Assembly: GCF_900113125.1 (NCBI RefSeq)
Contig: NZ_FOOG01000024.1
Span: 1 to 58,715 of the forward strand
DNA length: 58,715 nt
Source: Halobacillus alkaliphilus
Lineage (GTDB): Bacteria; Bacillota; Bacilli; Bacillales; Halobacillaceae
Direction: 5' to 3'
The notes below the pieces were generated by a model. The model made no database searches. It was not told where the DNA came from and saw only the letters and a program-made list of their open reading frames with translations. Positions 1 to 8,107 of this stretch are shown one piece after another. A program made the position numbers and the translations under genes. Position 1 is the stretch's first letter; every line of letters starts with the position of its first letter.

Positions 1-60
1 ATCCCCTAAAGTTTCTGTAATAGCTTGAGCCATAGACCGAAGGTGTTTATTAAGATCCAT
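1..60 (-). CDS. 5' end of an unidentified gene (partial)
   Basis: An ATG at 60-58 on the minus strand is preceded by a very strong Shine-Dalgarno site (AAAGGAGG, 8 nt spacing). It opens a frame of 20 codons that runs off the window edge; the visible residues are MDLNKHLRSMAQAITETLGD. The spacing and the clean ribosome-binding site make this a real gene start. The fragment is too short to name a family. It lies downstream of the riboflavin operon on the same strand but is separated from it by a terminator and a repeat element, so it is probably transcribed separately. Confidence 0.7.
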   Translation of the reverse strand, partial: MDLNKHLRSMAQAITETLGD

Positions 61-125
61 AAAATTATCCTCCTTTAGAAATTTCATCTAAAAGAGTAAC
101 GTTTATAAGGGAGTTACGAAATTGT

Positions 126-337
126 AGAGCTTAGCTTGACGGGTATGGGGAAATGGCGAGACTCCCATGGGAGAAGGGACTAGGTGAGATCCCGCAGGGA
201 GTGAAACGAGCGAGGAAGCTCACCGTTCCCCCATAGGAAAGCGAGTTATTTCCCCACCAACCCTCATCCCCATTTTAGTAACGGACCCATTTATCTCGAA
301 ATCGAGTCTTCTAGTAACGGGAGCTTAACTGTAAGAT
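126..337. repeat. Dispersed intergenic repeat, copy A
   Basis: This gene-free stretch is related to the sequence at 43960-44325 in the same orientation: both contain a GACTCCC(A/G)TGGGAGAAGG block, a TAGGTGAGA(T/C)CCC(G/A)CAGGGAGTGAAACGA block and an ACGGACCCATTTA block. Its end (294-326) is the exact reverse complement, over 33 nt, of 58335-58367. It has several internal inverted repeats and no open frame. It fits the dispersed palindromic repeats common in Bacillaceae intergenic regions. Confidence 0.7.
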
Positions 338-387
338 CAGCTTCGCTGCTTTTGTTAAATTACGCAACCTTTACTGTCGCTTTCAGG

Positions 388-424
388 TAAAAAAACAGGC
401 TGCCGCTGATTTGCGACAACCTGT
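388..424 (-). terminator. Intrinsic terminator of the riboflavin operon
   Basis: On the minus strand, just past the ribH stop, a stem of about 12 bp (ACAGGTTGTCGC paired with GCGGCAGCCTGT, with G-U pairs) is followed by seven T residues. It closes the rib operon. Confidence 0.8.
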
Positions 425-430
425 CCGCTT

Positions 431-901
431 TTACTGGTCGAATGTTTTCATTAATGTAGCCATTTCAATGGCTCCGGTCGCGGCTTCCCAGCCTTTGTTG
501 CCTGCTTTAGTCCCCGCACGCTCAATAGCTTGTTCGATCGTATCGGTCGTAATAACCCCAAAGATGACAGGAATTCCGCTTTGCTGAGACGCCTGTGAAA
601 CTCCCTTAGCAGCTTCTCCACATACGTAATCAAAATGAGGAGTAGATCCTCGAATAACGGCACCGAGAGTAATCACGGCATCATAGTTTCCGGTTTTCGC
701 CATTTTAGAAGCTACAAGCGGAATCTCAAATGCTCCCGGGACATGAGCTGTTTCCACGCCGTTCATATCCACTCCATGACGTTTAAGAGCATCTAAAGCT
801 CCCTCGTACAGCTTACTGGTGATAAAATCATTGAACCTTCCTACTACAATACCAACTCTCAAACCAGTTCCTACTAAATTTCCTTCGTACGTCTTCACCA
901 T
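431..901 (-). CDS. ribH: 6,7-dimethyl-8-ribityllumazine synthase
   Basis: Condenses 5-amino-6-ribitylamino-uracil with 3,4-dihydroxy-2-butanone 4-phosphate to give lumazine, the penultimate step of riboflavin synthesis. At 156 aa it has the usual family length. The signature segments are present: an N-terminal GIVVGRFND substrate loop, GAFEIP near residue 56, and the [15 protein letters not shown] phosphate-binding loop with the catalytic His near residue 90. It is the last gene of ribD-ribE-ribBA-ribH, 16 nt after ribBA and just before the operon terminator. The protein is cytosolic and in Bacillus forms the 60-mer shell around riboflavin synthase; the latter is family knowledge. Confidence 0.97.
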   Translation of the reverse strand: MVKTYEGNLVGTGLRVGIVVGRFNDFITSKLYEGALDALKRHGVDMNGVETAHVPGAFEIPLVASKMAKTGNYDAVITLGAVIRGSTPHFDYVCGEAAKGVSQASQQSGIPVIFGVITTDTIEQAIERAGTKAGNKGWEAATGAIEMATLMKTFDQ

Positions 902-917
902 TTTATACCGCTCCTTT

Positions 918-2111
918 TTATAAATGAAACATGTGCCCCATTTTAGACTGTTTGGTTTTTAAATAAAGTTCATTTTCCTTCCGAGATTTCATCTGAATAG
1001 GTACACGTTCTACTACTTCAAGATTATAGCCTCGAAGTCCAGAAATCTTTTTGGGATTATTAGTAAGCAGATTAAGTTTCGAGATACCCAAGTCTCTTAA
1101 GATTTGAGCTCCGACTCCATAGTCACGCAAATCAGGTCCAAATCCCAGTTTCTCGTTAGCCTCTACTGTATCAAGTCCCTGCTCCTGAAGCTTATACGCT
1201 CGCAGCTTATTCACAAGACCAATACCTCTGCCTTCCTGACGCATATATAACAAGACGCCGCTTCCATTCTCAGAAATCTGTCTTAATGCATTGTGAAGCT
1301 GCGGACCGCAGTCACAACGGTAAGAACCAAATACGTCGCCCGTCAGACATTCAGAATGCACACGAACCAACGTTGGTTTCTCAGGGTCGATTTCTCCTTT
1401 GACTAAAGCAATATGTTCTTTGTAGTCAATATCATTCGTGTAGGCAATCGCCCTGAAATCCCCATACTCTGTCGGTAAAGCGACTTCTACTTCTTTATTC
1501 ACATGGTTTTCGATACGGTACCGATATTGAATCAAATCGGCAATCGTAATCATTGGAATATCAAATTCATCGGCCATTTCACGCAGATCAGGTACTCTCG
1601 CCATCGTACCATCATCTTTAATAATTTCACAGATAACTCCAGCAGGCCGCGCTCCTGAAAGCTCCGCTAAATCTACGGAAGCTTCCGTGTGACCGGCACG
1701 ACGCAGAACGCCCCCTTCTTTAGCAATCAGAGGGAAAATATGACCGGGTTTTTGAAAATCTGCGGCTGTCGCTTGAGGGTTCAGCATTTCCCTGATAGTA
1801 AGTGCCCGCTCATCAGCCGAGATGCCGGTTGTCGTATCCTTATGATCAATACTCACGGTAAAAGCCGTCTGATTGGGATCCGAATTTTGATCGACCATCG
1901 GCATTAGTTCTAGATGATCGGCTAATCCACCTGTGATCGGTGCGCATACCAGTCCGCGACCGTGCTTGATCATAAAGTTGATCATCTCCGTACTTGCGTA
2001 TTCCGCAATTCCAACAAGATCCCCTTCGTTTTCACGATCCTCGTCATCACAAACGATAACCAGTTTACCCTGCTTCAATCTTTCTATGGCTTTTTCTATT
2101 GTATCAAACAT
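918..2111 (-). CDS. ribBA: Bifunctional DHBP synthase / GTP cyclohydrolase II
   Basis: Two fused enzymes feed both branches of riboflavin synthesis. The N-terminal ~200 residues are 3,4-dihydroxy-2-butanone-4-phosphate synthase, with the acidic [11 protein letters not shown] loop and the [13 protein letters not shown] segment. The C-terminal ~195 residues are GTP cyclohydrolase II, with the zinc cysteines in [15 protein letters not shown] and the [12 protein letters not shown] motif. I chose the ATG at 2111 (MFDTIEKA, 397 aa) over an in-frame ATG 8 codons upstream, because AGAAGGTG lies at the right distance and other RibBA proteins start there. It follows ribE by 16 nt. The fusion is typical of Firmicutes. 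Confidence 0.97.
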   Translation of the reverse strand: MFDTIEKAIERLKQGKLVIVCDDEDRENEGDLVGIAEYASTEMINFMIKHGRGLVCAPITGGLADHLELMPMVDQNSDPNQTAFTVSIDHKDTTTGISADERALTIREMLNPQATAADFQKPGHIFPLIAKEGGVLRRAGHTEASVDLAELSGARPAGVICEIIKDDGTMARVPDLREMADEFDIPMITIADLIQYRYRIENHVNKEVEVALPTEYGDFRAIAYTNDIDYKEHIALVKGEIDPEKPTLVRVHSECLTGDVFGSYRCDCGPQLHNALRQISENGSGVLLYMRQEGRGIGLVNKLRAYKLQEQGLDTVEANEKLGFGPDLRDYGVGAQILRDLGISKLNLLTNNPKKISGLRGYNLEVVERVPIQMKSRKENELYLKTKQSKMGHMFHL

Positions 2112-2127
2112 TTTTTCACCTTCTTTT

Positions 2128-2778
2128 CTAGGCAAAGCCGTTATCAGACAAAAACTGTTTGGTCATTGTCGATTTCGGCTGCTCTGAATGATCGCCCCTT
2201 AAAAAGTGGGCGACATACTTACCAATCATGTCACATTCTATATTCACACGGTCTCCGGTTTCTTTCTTCCCTAATACGGTATGCTCCATCGTATGAGGAA
2301 TAAGAGAAATCGTCACACGGTTGTCTTCCACTCCAAATACGGTTAAAGACGTACCATCTACAGCAATTGAACCTTTATAAACAAAATAATAAATAAGGTC
2401 TTCTGACATTTCAATTTCATAATAAACCGCGTTTGATTCAGGTTTCTTTGAAACAATGGTCCCCGTTCCGTCAATATGACCGGATACAAGATGACCACCG
2501 AACCTGCCCCCGGCAGCCATGGCCCGCTCCAGGTTCACGGCGCTGCCCTGTTTTAATTCATTTAGATTAGTAGCTCTATACGTTTCCGGCATAATATCAA
2601 ATTCTACGGAACGGTCTGTATAGCTGGTTACGGTTAAGCACACGCCATTAATGGAGATGCTGTCTCCTAAATTCACATCAGACAGAACTTTTTCTGCTGA
2701 AATACTAAGTTCTAGAGCTTCCGTCTTGCTTTTAATGGATTTTAGTGAACCGATCTCTTCAATAATCCCTGTAAACAT
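2128..2778 (-). CDS. ribE: Riboflavin synthase, alpha chain
   Basis: Dismutates two lumazine molecules into riboflavin and the pyrimidine substrate of RibH. The protein is two tandem lumazine-binding repeats of about 97 residues; the first begins [10 protein letters not shown] and the second is seen around GHIDGTG. The start at 2778 is preferred to one 9 codons upstream because GAAGGAGAG precedes it and MFTGII is the canonical N-terminus, giving 216 aa. Its first codons overlap the end of ribD by 20 nt, which suggests translational coupling. Bacillus literature calls this gene ribE (ribC in Escherichia coli). Confidence 0.97.
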   Translation of the reverse strand: MFTGIIEEIGSLKSIKSKTEALELSISAEKVLSDVNLGDSISINGVCLTVTSYTDRSVEFDIMPETYRATNLNELKQGSAVNLERAMAAGGRFGGHLVSGHIDGTGTIVSKKPESNAVYYEIEMSEDLIYYFVYKGSIAVDGTSLTVFGVEDNRVTISLIPHTMEHTVLGKKETGDRVNIECDMIGKYVAHFLRGDHSEQPKSTMTKQFLSDNGFA

Positions 2779-3874
2779 GATTCTCTCTCCTTCGTGCAGA
2801 AACAATTTTTATATCCTCACCAATTTGGTCATGAGATACGACCTGATATTCAGGTGCACTCTTCAATTCGCTGATCCCTTTCCCCGATACTGGTGTAGAA
2901 GCATCTTTTCCTCCGATCAGTTTAGGGGCCATGTAGGTGATTATTTCTTCAACTTTTCCAGCTCGGACAAAAGCATCCGCAATGGTTCCTCCACCTTCTA
3001 CCAGGAGAGAAGTCACTTTCTGTTCCCCTAAATACTGAAGCGCCTGGTGCACGTCTACCTGCTCACCTTCCTGCTGAATCACTATGACATGGTTAAAGGC
3101 TTGCAGTTCCTGCACCGCTTCTTTGGACGCCTGCTTACCAGTGAAAATCCAGGTCGGCGCTTCTTCATTTTGAACAAGATAGGAGGATCTCGGAGTTCTT
3201 AGCTTAGAATCGAAGACCACTCGGATGGGGTTTCTCCCTTTACCTTCTATTCTCGTAGTCAATTTGGGGTTATCCGAAAGTACGGTCTGTATCCCTACTA
3301 GAATAGCATCTGATAAATGGCGATAGGTATGACCATCCTCTCGTGCTTCTTCCCCCGTGATCCATTGACTCTCTCCTGTATGGGTCGCTATTTTCCCATC
3401 TAAGCTCATCGCCGTTTTTAAACGGACATAAGGCTCACCAGTTTGGATAAAATGAAAAAAGTCCAGATTAAGCTGGTCTGCTTCTTCTTTTAAAACGTCG
3501 GTTCTAACTTCAATTCCAGCTTCCCGCATCATATTTATACCTTTTCCCGATACCTCGGGGTTGGGGTCATGTGATGCTATAACCACCCGCTTAATCCCCG
3601 CATCGATAATCGCTTTTGCACAAGGAGGGGTCTTACCGTAGTGGCTGCAAGGCTCAAGCGTCACATAGATTTCTGCACCCTCCGCTTTTTCTCCGGCCAT
3701 CTTAAGAGCGTGAACCTCGGCATGAGATTCCCCTGCCTTCACATGTACGCCGAGCCCCACCAATTCATTATCTTTGATAACAACGGCTCCTACAGATGGA
3801 TTCGGGCTGGTCTGACCAACTGTTTCGCTCGCCATCTGGATCGCTGTCTTCATATATCGTTCATCACGGCTCAT
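2759..3874 (-). CDS. ribD: Riboflavin deaminase-reductase
   Basis: Bifunctional enzyme that deaminates and then reduces the GTP cyclohydrolase II product. The N-terminal cytidine-deaminase-like domain has the zinc site HAE (in SHAEVHAL) and PC...PPC (in EPCSHYGKTPPC). The C-terminal ~215 residues are the NADPH-dependent reductase, starting around EPYVRLKTAMSLDGKIA. The ATG at 3874 (MSRDERYM, 371 aa) has a near-perfect AAGGAGG site. The longer in-frame start at 3922 would lie inside the riboswitch terminator and is rejected. It is the first gene of the operon and is controlled by the FMN riboswitch upstream. Confidence 0.97.
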   Translation of the reverse strand: MSRDERYMKTAIQMASETVGQTSPNPSVGAVVIKDNELVGLGVHVKAGESHAEVHALKMAGEKAEGAEIYVTLEPCSHYGKTPPCAKAIIDAGIKRVVIASHDPNPEVSGKGINMMREAGIEVRTDVLKEEADQLNLDFFHFIQTGEPYVRLKTAMSLDGKIATHTGESQWITGEEAREDGHTYRHLSDAILVGIQTVLSDNPKLTTRIEGKGRNPIRVVFDSKLRTPRSSYLVQNEEAPTWIFTGKQASKEAVQELQAFNHVIVIQQEGEQVDVHQALQYLGEQKVTSLLVEGGGTIADAFVRAGKVEEIITYMAPKLIGGKDASTPVSGKGISELKSAPEYQVVSHDQIGEDIKIVSARRRENHVYRDY

Positions 3875-3892
3875 ATTCCGCCTCCTTACGAT

Positions 3893-3937
3893 GAATAAAA
3901 AAATAAACCCTGAAGAAGACATACTTCCCCAGGGTTT
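3893..3937 (-). terminator. Expression-platform terminator of the FMN riboswitch
   Basis: On the minus strand AAACCCTGGGGAAG pairs with CTTCTTCAGGGTTT around a short loop and is followed by a run of T residues, just before the ribD ribosome-binding site. This is the attenuator that would form when FMN binds the aptamer upstream. Confidence 0.85.
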
Positions 3938-4006
3938 GTTATTACTTGTGATTTACGTACACCAAATAAACGGTACGAGTTTATCTCCCAGTACCTTGGC
4001 GTGCTC

Positions 4007-4162
4007 CACATCCTTCTCCCATCCAGACTGTAACTGTCGGCTTTGGTTTCTCACCAAATCAGGAGGAAGAGTGCTTTACACTTCTTCCCCGTCGCGGGCT
4101 TAGAACGATCGTTCATCACCGCCGGCTGGGATTTTCACCCGACCCCGAAGGACTCTGTATTC
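4007..4162 (-). promoter_or_regulatory. FMN riboswitch (RFN element)
   Basis: On the minus strand the conserved RFN blocks appear in order: CCTTCGGGGTCGGGTGAAA, then CCCAGCCGGCGGTGATG, AAGCCCGCGAC, AAGCCGACAGTTACAGTC and TGGATGGGAGAAGGATG. The element lies between a promoter and the ribD gene and is followed by a terminator. It senses flavin mononucleotide and turns off transcription of ribD-ribE-ribBA-ribH. The 5' and 3' edges are estimated from the paired P1 ends. Confidence 0.96.
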
Positions 4163-4177
4163 TGTTGTATTACTATA

Positions 4178-4206
4178 AATATATATGAAATGACACGATC
4201 TCGCAA
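4178..4206 (-). promoter_or_regulatory. Sigma-A promoter of the riboflavin operon
   Basis: On the minus strand TTGCGA (4206-4201) is followed after exactly 17 nt by TATATT (4183-4178). Transcription would start a few bases before the RFN element, as expected for a riboswitch leader. Confidence 0.7.
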
Positions 4207-4352
4207 TTCTTTAGGTTTATTTTTGGATCCTCATTCATTTAATCATCAATGGAACCTGCATTTCATTTGAGTGATTATAGTCTTTCTCCCTATTCCTCAG
4301 TATGTTAATCATTCATATGTGAATAATAAAAGAAAATGGGAGGTTAGACACG

Positions 4353-5123
4353 ATGCCATATATAGAGACAGATTCTTCATTCCATATGTACTATACATCT
4401 TCAGGAGCCGGGATGCCGATCGTATTTATTCACCCACCCCACATGGGTCATCATGTATTTAAATACCAGGATAGCCTGTCTAATCAATTCAGAGTTATTA
4501 CCTACGATATCAGAGGGCATGGAAACAGCGGAAAAAATGAGGAGTCCCCAACGATTCCACAGTTTGCTAATGACTTACAGCTACTCCTAGATCATTTAGG
4601 TATTGAACAAGCCGTTATCGTAGGATATTCTGCCGGCAGTTCTATTGCTCAAGAGTTTGCACTCAATTGCCCTGGTAGAATTAAGGCCCTTGTGCTTTCA
4701 GGAGGATTCCCAGAAGTGAGCACCTTTCTTTTAAGAATGCAGTACTATATAGGATTAGCATTATTAAAAAGTGGAAATAACAAATTTCTATGTAAACACC
4801 TGGCTAAATCTCATCAAGTTCAAGAAAAAGATCGAACCTTACTTTATGAAGAATGTATAAAGGCAGATATACAAACGGCTCTAAGTTATTACGAAAATAG
4901 CATGAAATATAATTGCACAAACCTATTGAATCTTATGGATTTCCCTGTCCTTACATTATATGGACAATTCAGTCATATTCGACCTTATTTAAAAATATAT
5001 CAACAACACTTACCGCACGTGAAAAGCGTCTTGATCAGCAGAGCATTTCACCAATTGCCCATCAGAAGTTATTCTTCCTTTAATCATGCCCTATCCACGT
5101 TTATCCATGAGATGAAAATTTAG
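4353..5123 (+). CDS. Alpha/beta-fold hydrolase
   Basis: Predicted hydrolase of the alpha/beta fold, 256 aa, with a GGGAGG site before the ATG. The oxyanion region HPPH is at residues 27-30, the YDIRGHGNSG strand-turn near 51-60, and the nucleophile elbow GYSAG places Ser93. A candidate catalytic His is in AFHQLP near residue 235. The strand that normally carries the catalytic Asp reads LYGQFSH, so the acid residue is not obvious; a non-standard acid or altered activity is possible. No signal peptide is seen, so it is probably cytosolic. It stands alone between the rib leader and convergent spore genes. The substrate cannot be told from sequence. Confidence 0.85.
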   Translation: MPYIETDSSFHMYYTSSGAGMPIVFIHPPHMGHHVFKYQDSLSNQFRVITYDIRGHGNSGKNEESPTIPQFANDLQLLLDHLGIEQAVIVGYSAGSSIAQEFALNCPGRIKALVLSGGFPEVSTFLLRMQYYIGLALLKSGNNKFLCKHLAKSHQVQEKDRTLLYEECIKADIQTALSYYENSMKYNCTNLLNLMDFPVLTLYGQFSHIRPYLKIYQQHLPHVKSVLISRAFHQLPIRSYSSFNHALSTFIHEMKI

Positions 5124-5245
5124 CAGATGACCTTCCTCACATTCTTCTTTAAGAGTGAGAGCCTTAACCCTGCTAAATTAATCACTTCTACATAAGGATA
5201 ATAACAAACAACTATCAAATTAGAACCATCTCTTTTGAAACAAAC

Positions 5246-5282
5246 TTTAAAAAAGAGGGGAATCTAAAAAGACCCCCTCTTT
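5246..5282 (-). terminator. Intrinsic terminator after the 561-residue protein gene
   Basis: AAAGAGGGG (5252-5260) pairs with CCCCCTCTTT (5273-5282); on the minus strand the stem is followed by six T residues. It may also stop read-through from the convergent hydrolase gene. Confidence 0.8.
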
Positions 5283-5299
5283 AGTTGTGTAAACAATGA

Positions 5300-6985
5300 T
5301 TATAAAAAAATAGGAATGTATTGCTCCTGTAATAAATCAATCCTTATTTTTGCACTTCCTTGGAAAGATCGTTTACGAGCGTCATGTTTATCGTTACCAT
5401 CCGTGTACCAAACAAAATAAATAGTTTGTATTTGATCTTTGATGGGACTCACATAATCTTGATAGTATTCATAGTGAGTGGACGCGTTCCCCTTATTTGA
5501 AATAAAAGAGTACGATTCTCTTTCCGTTTTGGAAAGTATAGGTGGTTTCAGCCAGCTTACGTTCACCACTTTTTCCCAGGCAGTTGGATGTTTTGTAATC
5601 TGGATAGTACGTTTATGAGGATCACTTACATAATGAATATCAACCTCAAGTACCCCGCTTATAAACGCCGTAGATGAGTGTGGAAGTACATGGGTTTTCA
5701 CAGATTGAAGCTTACAGTCTAAGTTTAATACCTCAAAGATGTCATCTGCCAGGTTCAAAGATTCTAATACTTGGATGTCAAGGTCCAACTGGGTCAGCAC
5801 TACAGGCATCTTGACTAGAAGAAGTTGTTTTTCTTCTAGAACAGTTGAATCACCCTGTTCAATCGTCTCTTCGTTTTCTTCTAATGTGACTTCATGCTGA
5901 CAGCATTCTGGTAAAGCCGGCATTTCTTTTTGTTTTGTAGTCAGAAAGGGAGGGCAGAACTCGCGCTCAAGAATATCTGAAAACCTATTTGATAGCGGGA
6001 AGACATCCTTTAAATAAATGACAGGATCCTTCTCATATTCACCGGAGGAAAATAAAAGTTCCTGGTCTTGGTTGAAAGAGGATTCTAAATCAGCTCCGTC
6101 AATTCCATCCAAAATCTCTGATGAAGATTCGTTTAACATGGAAGAAATTTCTTTATAGATTGCCGGCTCACTTATATGAGATGGGTTACCGTCCAGATCT
6201 GGGTCTTCCTCATGAGGTATTTCCGAAGACTCTTGAGAAAACATATCTGACTGACTGCTTTCCATTTGAGCTACATAGTGTTTTTTAAAATTATCGTATT
6301 CATTGGAGGACTCGTTTTCAATCGATGAAACAATATCTTTTAACATAGAGTAATCTTCTCCAAAGAATGGTTCATGCTGGGCATGGCTCTCGTGTGACTG
6401 ACCTACTTCCATTGACGATGACTCGCCTAACATCGAAATAAACTCTTTTAAGAGAGACTCGTTTTTATCATGATTATCAACAGATTTCCCTTCTACTGAA
6501 TCCATCTTCCCCCTCCAGCCAAACTCATTTTCATTTGAACGTGCAGCTAGATCTTCTTGCATAGGAGGCGCGGTTTCATGAACATTCATTCCTGTAGTTT
6601 TTTTTAGGTTGTTGAAATATTCTCTTCTGTTGGAGGAAAGACGCTTTCTCATTTCAGAAGCACTGTCTGCTTTTTTCTTTTTACTTTTAGCCTTTAGTTC
6701 AGGCACCTTTTCATGCTCAGAATCTTCCTTTAATTCTTGGTCAAATACTTCCGGCGGCGAAGAAATAACTGGATGGAGTTCTTCTGCTTTCTTTTGAGGA
6801 GAATAGATTCTGTTCCTTTTTGAGAGATTCCTTGCTTGCTGCTTTTTCTCTTCAGGGTGGAGCTCATCATATGCTTCCGTAAGATCACCCTCAAAAATCT
6901 CACTTGATGAAGTTGTAAGTTTTCTTCTTGTAAGGTGAGGGTTTCTCCATTGCTTTTGAATGAACGTGTTTTTATCCCTTTTCAT
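5300..6985 (-). CDS. Ser-rich protein with C-terminal CsxC/SPOCS-like domain, probable spore surface protein
   Basis: 561 aa with a two-part architecture. Residues 1-385 are low-complexity, charged and Ser/Glu-rich, with basic stretches near 100-120 and three copies of a 16-residue motif (LKEFISMLGESSSMEV at 179, LKDIVSSIENESSNEY at 215, YKEISSMLNESSSEIL at 277). Residues about 388-561 resemble the two proteins encoded upstream: KMPVVLTQLDLDIQV, AFISGVLEVDIHYVSD and a C-terminal LLQEQYIPI matching the LQ(D/E)QQ(I/V)R ends of the paralogues. This domain looks like the DUF3794/SPOCS and CsxC-type proteins of spore outer layers. No signal peptide or membrane segment is seen. The ATG has only a weak AAGGG site and lies within a short upstream frame. 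A structural spore role is inferred from the family and neighbours. Confidence 0.7.
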   Translation of the reverse strand: MKRDKNTFIQKQWRNPHLTRRKLTTSSSEIFEGDLTEAYDELHPEEKKQQARNLSKRNRIYSPQKKAEELHPVISSPPEVFDQELKEDSEHEKVPELKAKSKKKKADSASEMRKRLSSNRREYFNNLKKTTGMNVHETAPPMQEDLAARSNENEFGWRGKMDSVEGKSVDNHDKNESLLKEFISMLGESSSMEVGQSHESHAQHEPFFGEDYSMLKDIVSSIENESSNEYDNFKKHYVAQMESSQSDMFSQESSEIPHEEDPDLDGNPSHISEPAIYKEISSMLNESSSEILDGIDGADLESSFNQDQELLFSSGEYEKDPVIYLKDVFPLSNRFSDILEREFCPPFLTTKQKEMPALPECCQHEVTLEENEETIEQGDSTVLEEKQLLLVKMPVVLTQLDLDIQVLESLNLADDIFEVLNLDCKLQSVKTHVLPHSSTAFISGVLEVDIHYVSDPHKRTIQITKHPTAWEKVVNVSWLKPPILSKTERESYSFISNKGNASTHYEYYQDYVSPIKDQIQTIYFVWYTDGNDKHDARKRSFQGSAKIRIDLLQEQYIPIFL

Positions 6986-7016
6986 ATACCCTTGAAAGGT
7001 GCTTTATTAAAAGCAT
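6972..7016 (-). CDS. Possible 14-codon upstream leader peptide
   Basis: The best Shine-Dalgarno site in this gap (AAAGGAGG, plus AAAGG next to the start) precedes an ATG at 7016 that reads MLLIKHLSRVYEKG and stops at 6972, overlapping the ATG of the 561-residue gene by 14 nt in another frame. This could couple translation of the big gene to the leader. No homologue is known to me; it may simply be chance. Confidence 0.35.
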   Translation of the reverse strand: MLLIKHLSRVYEKG

Positions 7017-7057
7017 CCTTTCCAGCCCTCCTTTCTTTAAACTTCGGAGAAATGAGT

Positions 7058-7828
7058 TCAGCAAGGATCATTCGTAGTGGAAGCGACACGTATTTGCTGG
7101 TCTTGCAGGACTTTCAAGCGTACATCCAATACCATTTTTTCTTCTACTTTGGTGAAGCACCCTTCGTAAAAAGAAGCTGGATCATGAAGAGGCAGGCGAT
7201 CCAGCGCTTCATCCCATTCAATAATCTTACTGGATACTAGTTCACAATACGCAAGCTCATTGTAGAATTGAGAGCTCTCCTGGTGAAATTGGGAGATGTC
7301 ACTGGATAACAACTGATCTTTTTCAGGGTAGCCTGAAGGTAATGACTTCGATATTCCAAAGTCAAACTCTTGGCGATCATTCAGCTTAGGCAAAACTGGC
7401 ATCGACAGGAAATCCTTGATTTCTGTTACACAGTCAAACGGAATATCTACCGTGTACGAATGTAAATCAGAAGCGACTGATTGATGTGTACTATGCTCAA
7501 TCTCATGACAAGGACTGGCGTATTGAATGTTTTTTCGGACAAAACCTTTAACAAATAACTTATGAGTGGGAAGCAATAATCGGCATTGAGTAAGAATGAC
7601 GCGTTTCTTAATATCTTTGATCTCCAGTACTGGTTCTGGAAAAGTAATGGTTTCATTTATATTGATTTGTAAATCGAGTTCTGCCAGAACCACGGGAACC
7701 TTGGTGAAAACCTTTCCAATACTGACGCTTGGTGTAACGGATTCGTTTTTACAAGCGTTGATAGTGGAAGACCCCTTACAATCATAATGATGTGAATCCT
7801 TGTGTAAATTTTTGTGTGTATCAGTCAT
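7058..7828 (-). CDS. CsxC/SPOCS-like probable spore coat or exosporium protein
   Basis: 256 aa, with a clear GAGGAGG site before ATG 7828. The N-terminus is His/Lys-rich. A conserved core follows: TKVPVVLAELDLQININ near residue 42, EIKDIKKRVILTQCRLL near 69, LFVKGFVRKNIQYASPC near 91, then GYPEKDQLLSSDISQFHQ and a C-terminal LKVLQDQQIRVAS. The same blocks occur in order in the 8108-8890 gene, so the two are paralogues. I associate the KGFVRKNIQYA type of core with DUF3794 (SPOCS) and CsxC-family proteins of spore outer layers. The gene is 72 nt upstream of the 561-residue gene and probably in the same operon. No enzymatic motif is seen. Confidence 0.75.
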   Translation of the reverse strand: MTDTHKNLHKDSHHYDCKGSSTINACKNESVTPSVSIGKVFTKVPVVLAELDLQININETITFPEPVLEIKDIKKRVILTQCRLLLPTHKLFVKGFVRKNIQYASPCHEIEHSTHQSVASDLHSYTVDIPFDCVTEIKDFLSMPVLPKLNDRQEFDFGISKSLPSGYPEKDQLLSSDISQFHQESSQFYNELAYCELVSSKIIEWDEALDRLPLHDPASFYEGCFTKVEEKMVLDVRLKVLQDQQIRVASTTNDPC

Positions 7829-7856
7829 TTGATTTCCTCCTCAAAAATTATAGTAC

Positions 7857-7883
7857 ATCGTATGTGGGCCAGATCACTATGTT
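7857..7883 (-). promoter_or_regulatory. Candidate sigma-E/sigma-K promoter
   Basis: On the minus strand AACA is followed after 15 nt by CATACGAT, which resembles the mother-cell sporulation -10 boxes (sigma-E CATACAAT, sigma-K CATAnnnTA). It lies about 30 nt before the start of the 256-residue coat-like gene. It is a pattern match only. Confidence 0.35.
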
Positions 7884-8061
7884 TGGGCGAAAGTCTGAAT
7901 TCTGATTTGGTGTATAGGCTATAGCCCTTGAATCGCAAGGAAATTATTTGGAGAGATTTTTTTATTATACTTGTCCATCATTACTCCGAGATGAATGACC
8001 CAGCGCCGCGTTAACGGCCCATATGTTCAAAGCTTACTGCTGGATTAAAATCAGGATTAAT

Positions 8062-8104
8062 AAAAAAACAACCATCCTTATCAAGTCTAAGGACGGTTGT
8101 TTTT
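8062..8104 (-). terminator. Intrinsic terminator after the 260-residue coat-like gene
   Basis: A 16-bp stem of the form AACAACC(G/A)TCCTTA with a 7-nt loop is followed on the minus strand by seven T residues. It separates the two paralogous genes into different transcription units. Confidence 0.88.
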
Positions 8105-8107
8105 GAC

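Noticed and set aside
3891-4270. Plus-strand frames over the rib leader
   Set aside because: They are antisense to the FMN riboswitch and its terminator; the riboswitch explains the sequence.
5119-5177. Inverted repeat TTTAGCA/TGCTAAA after the hydrolase gene as a terminator
   Set aside because: The 7-bp arms are about 45 nt apart and no T run follows.
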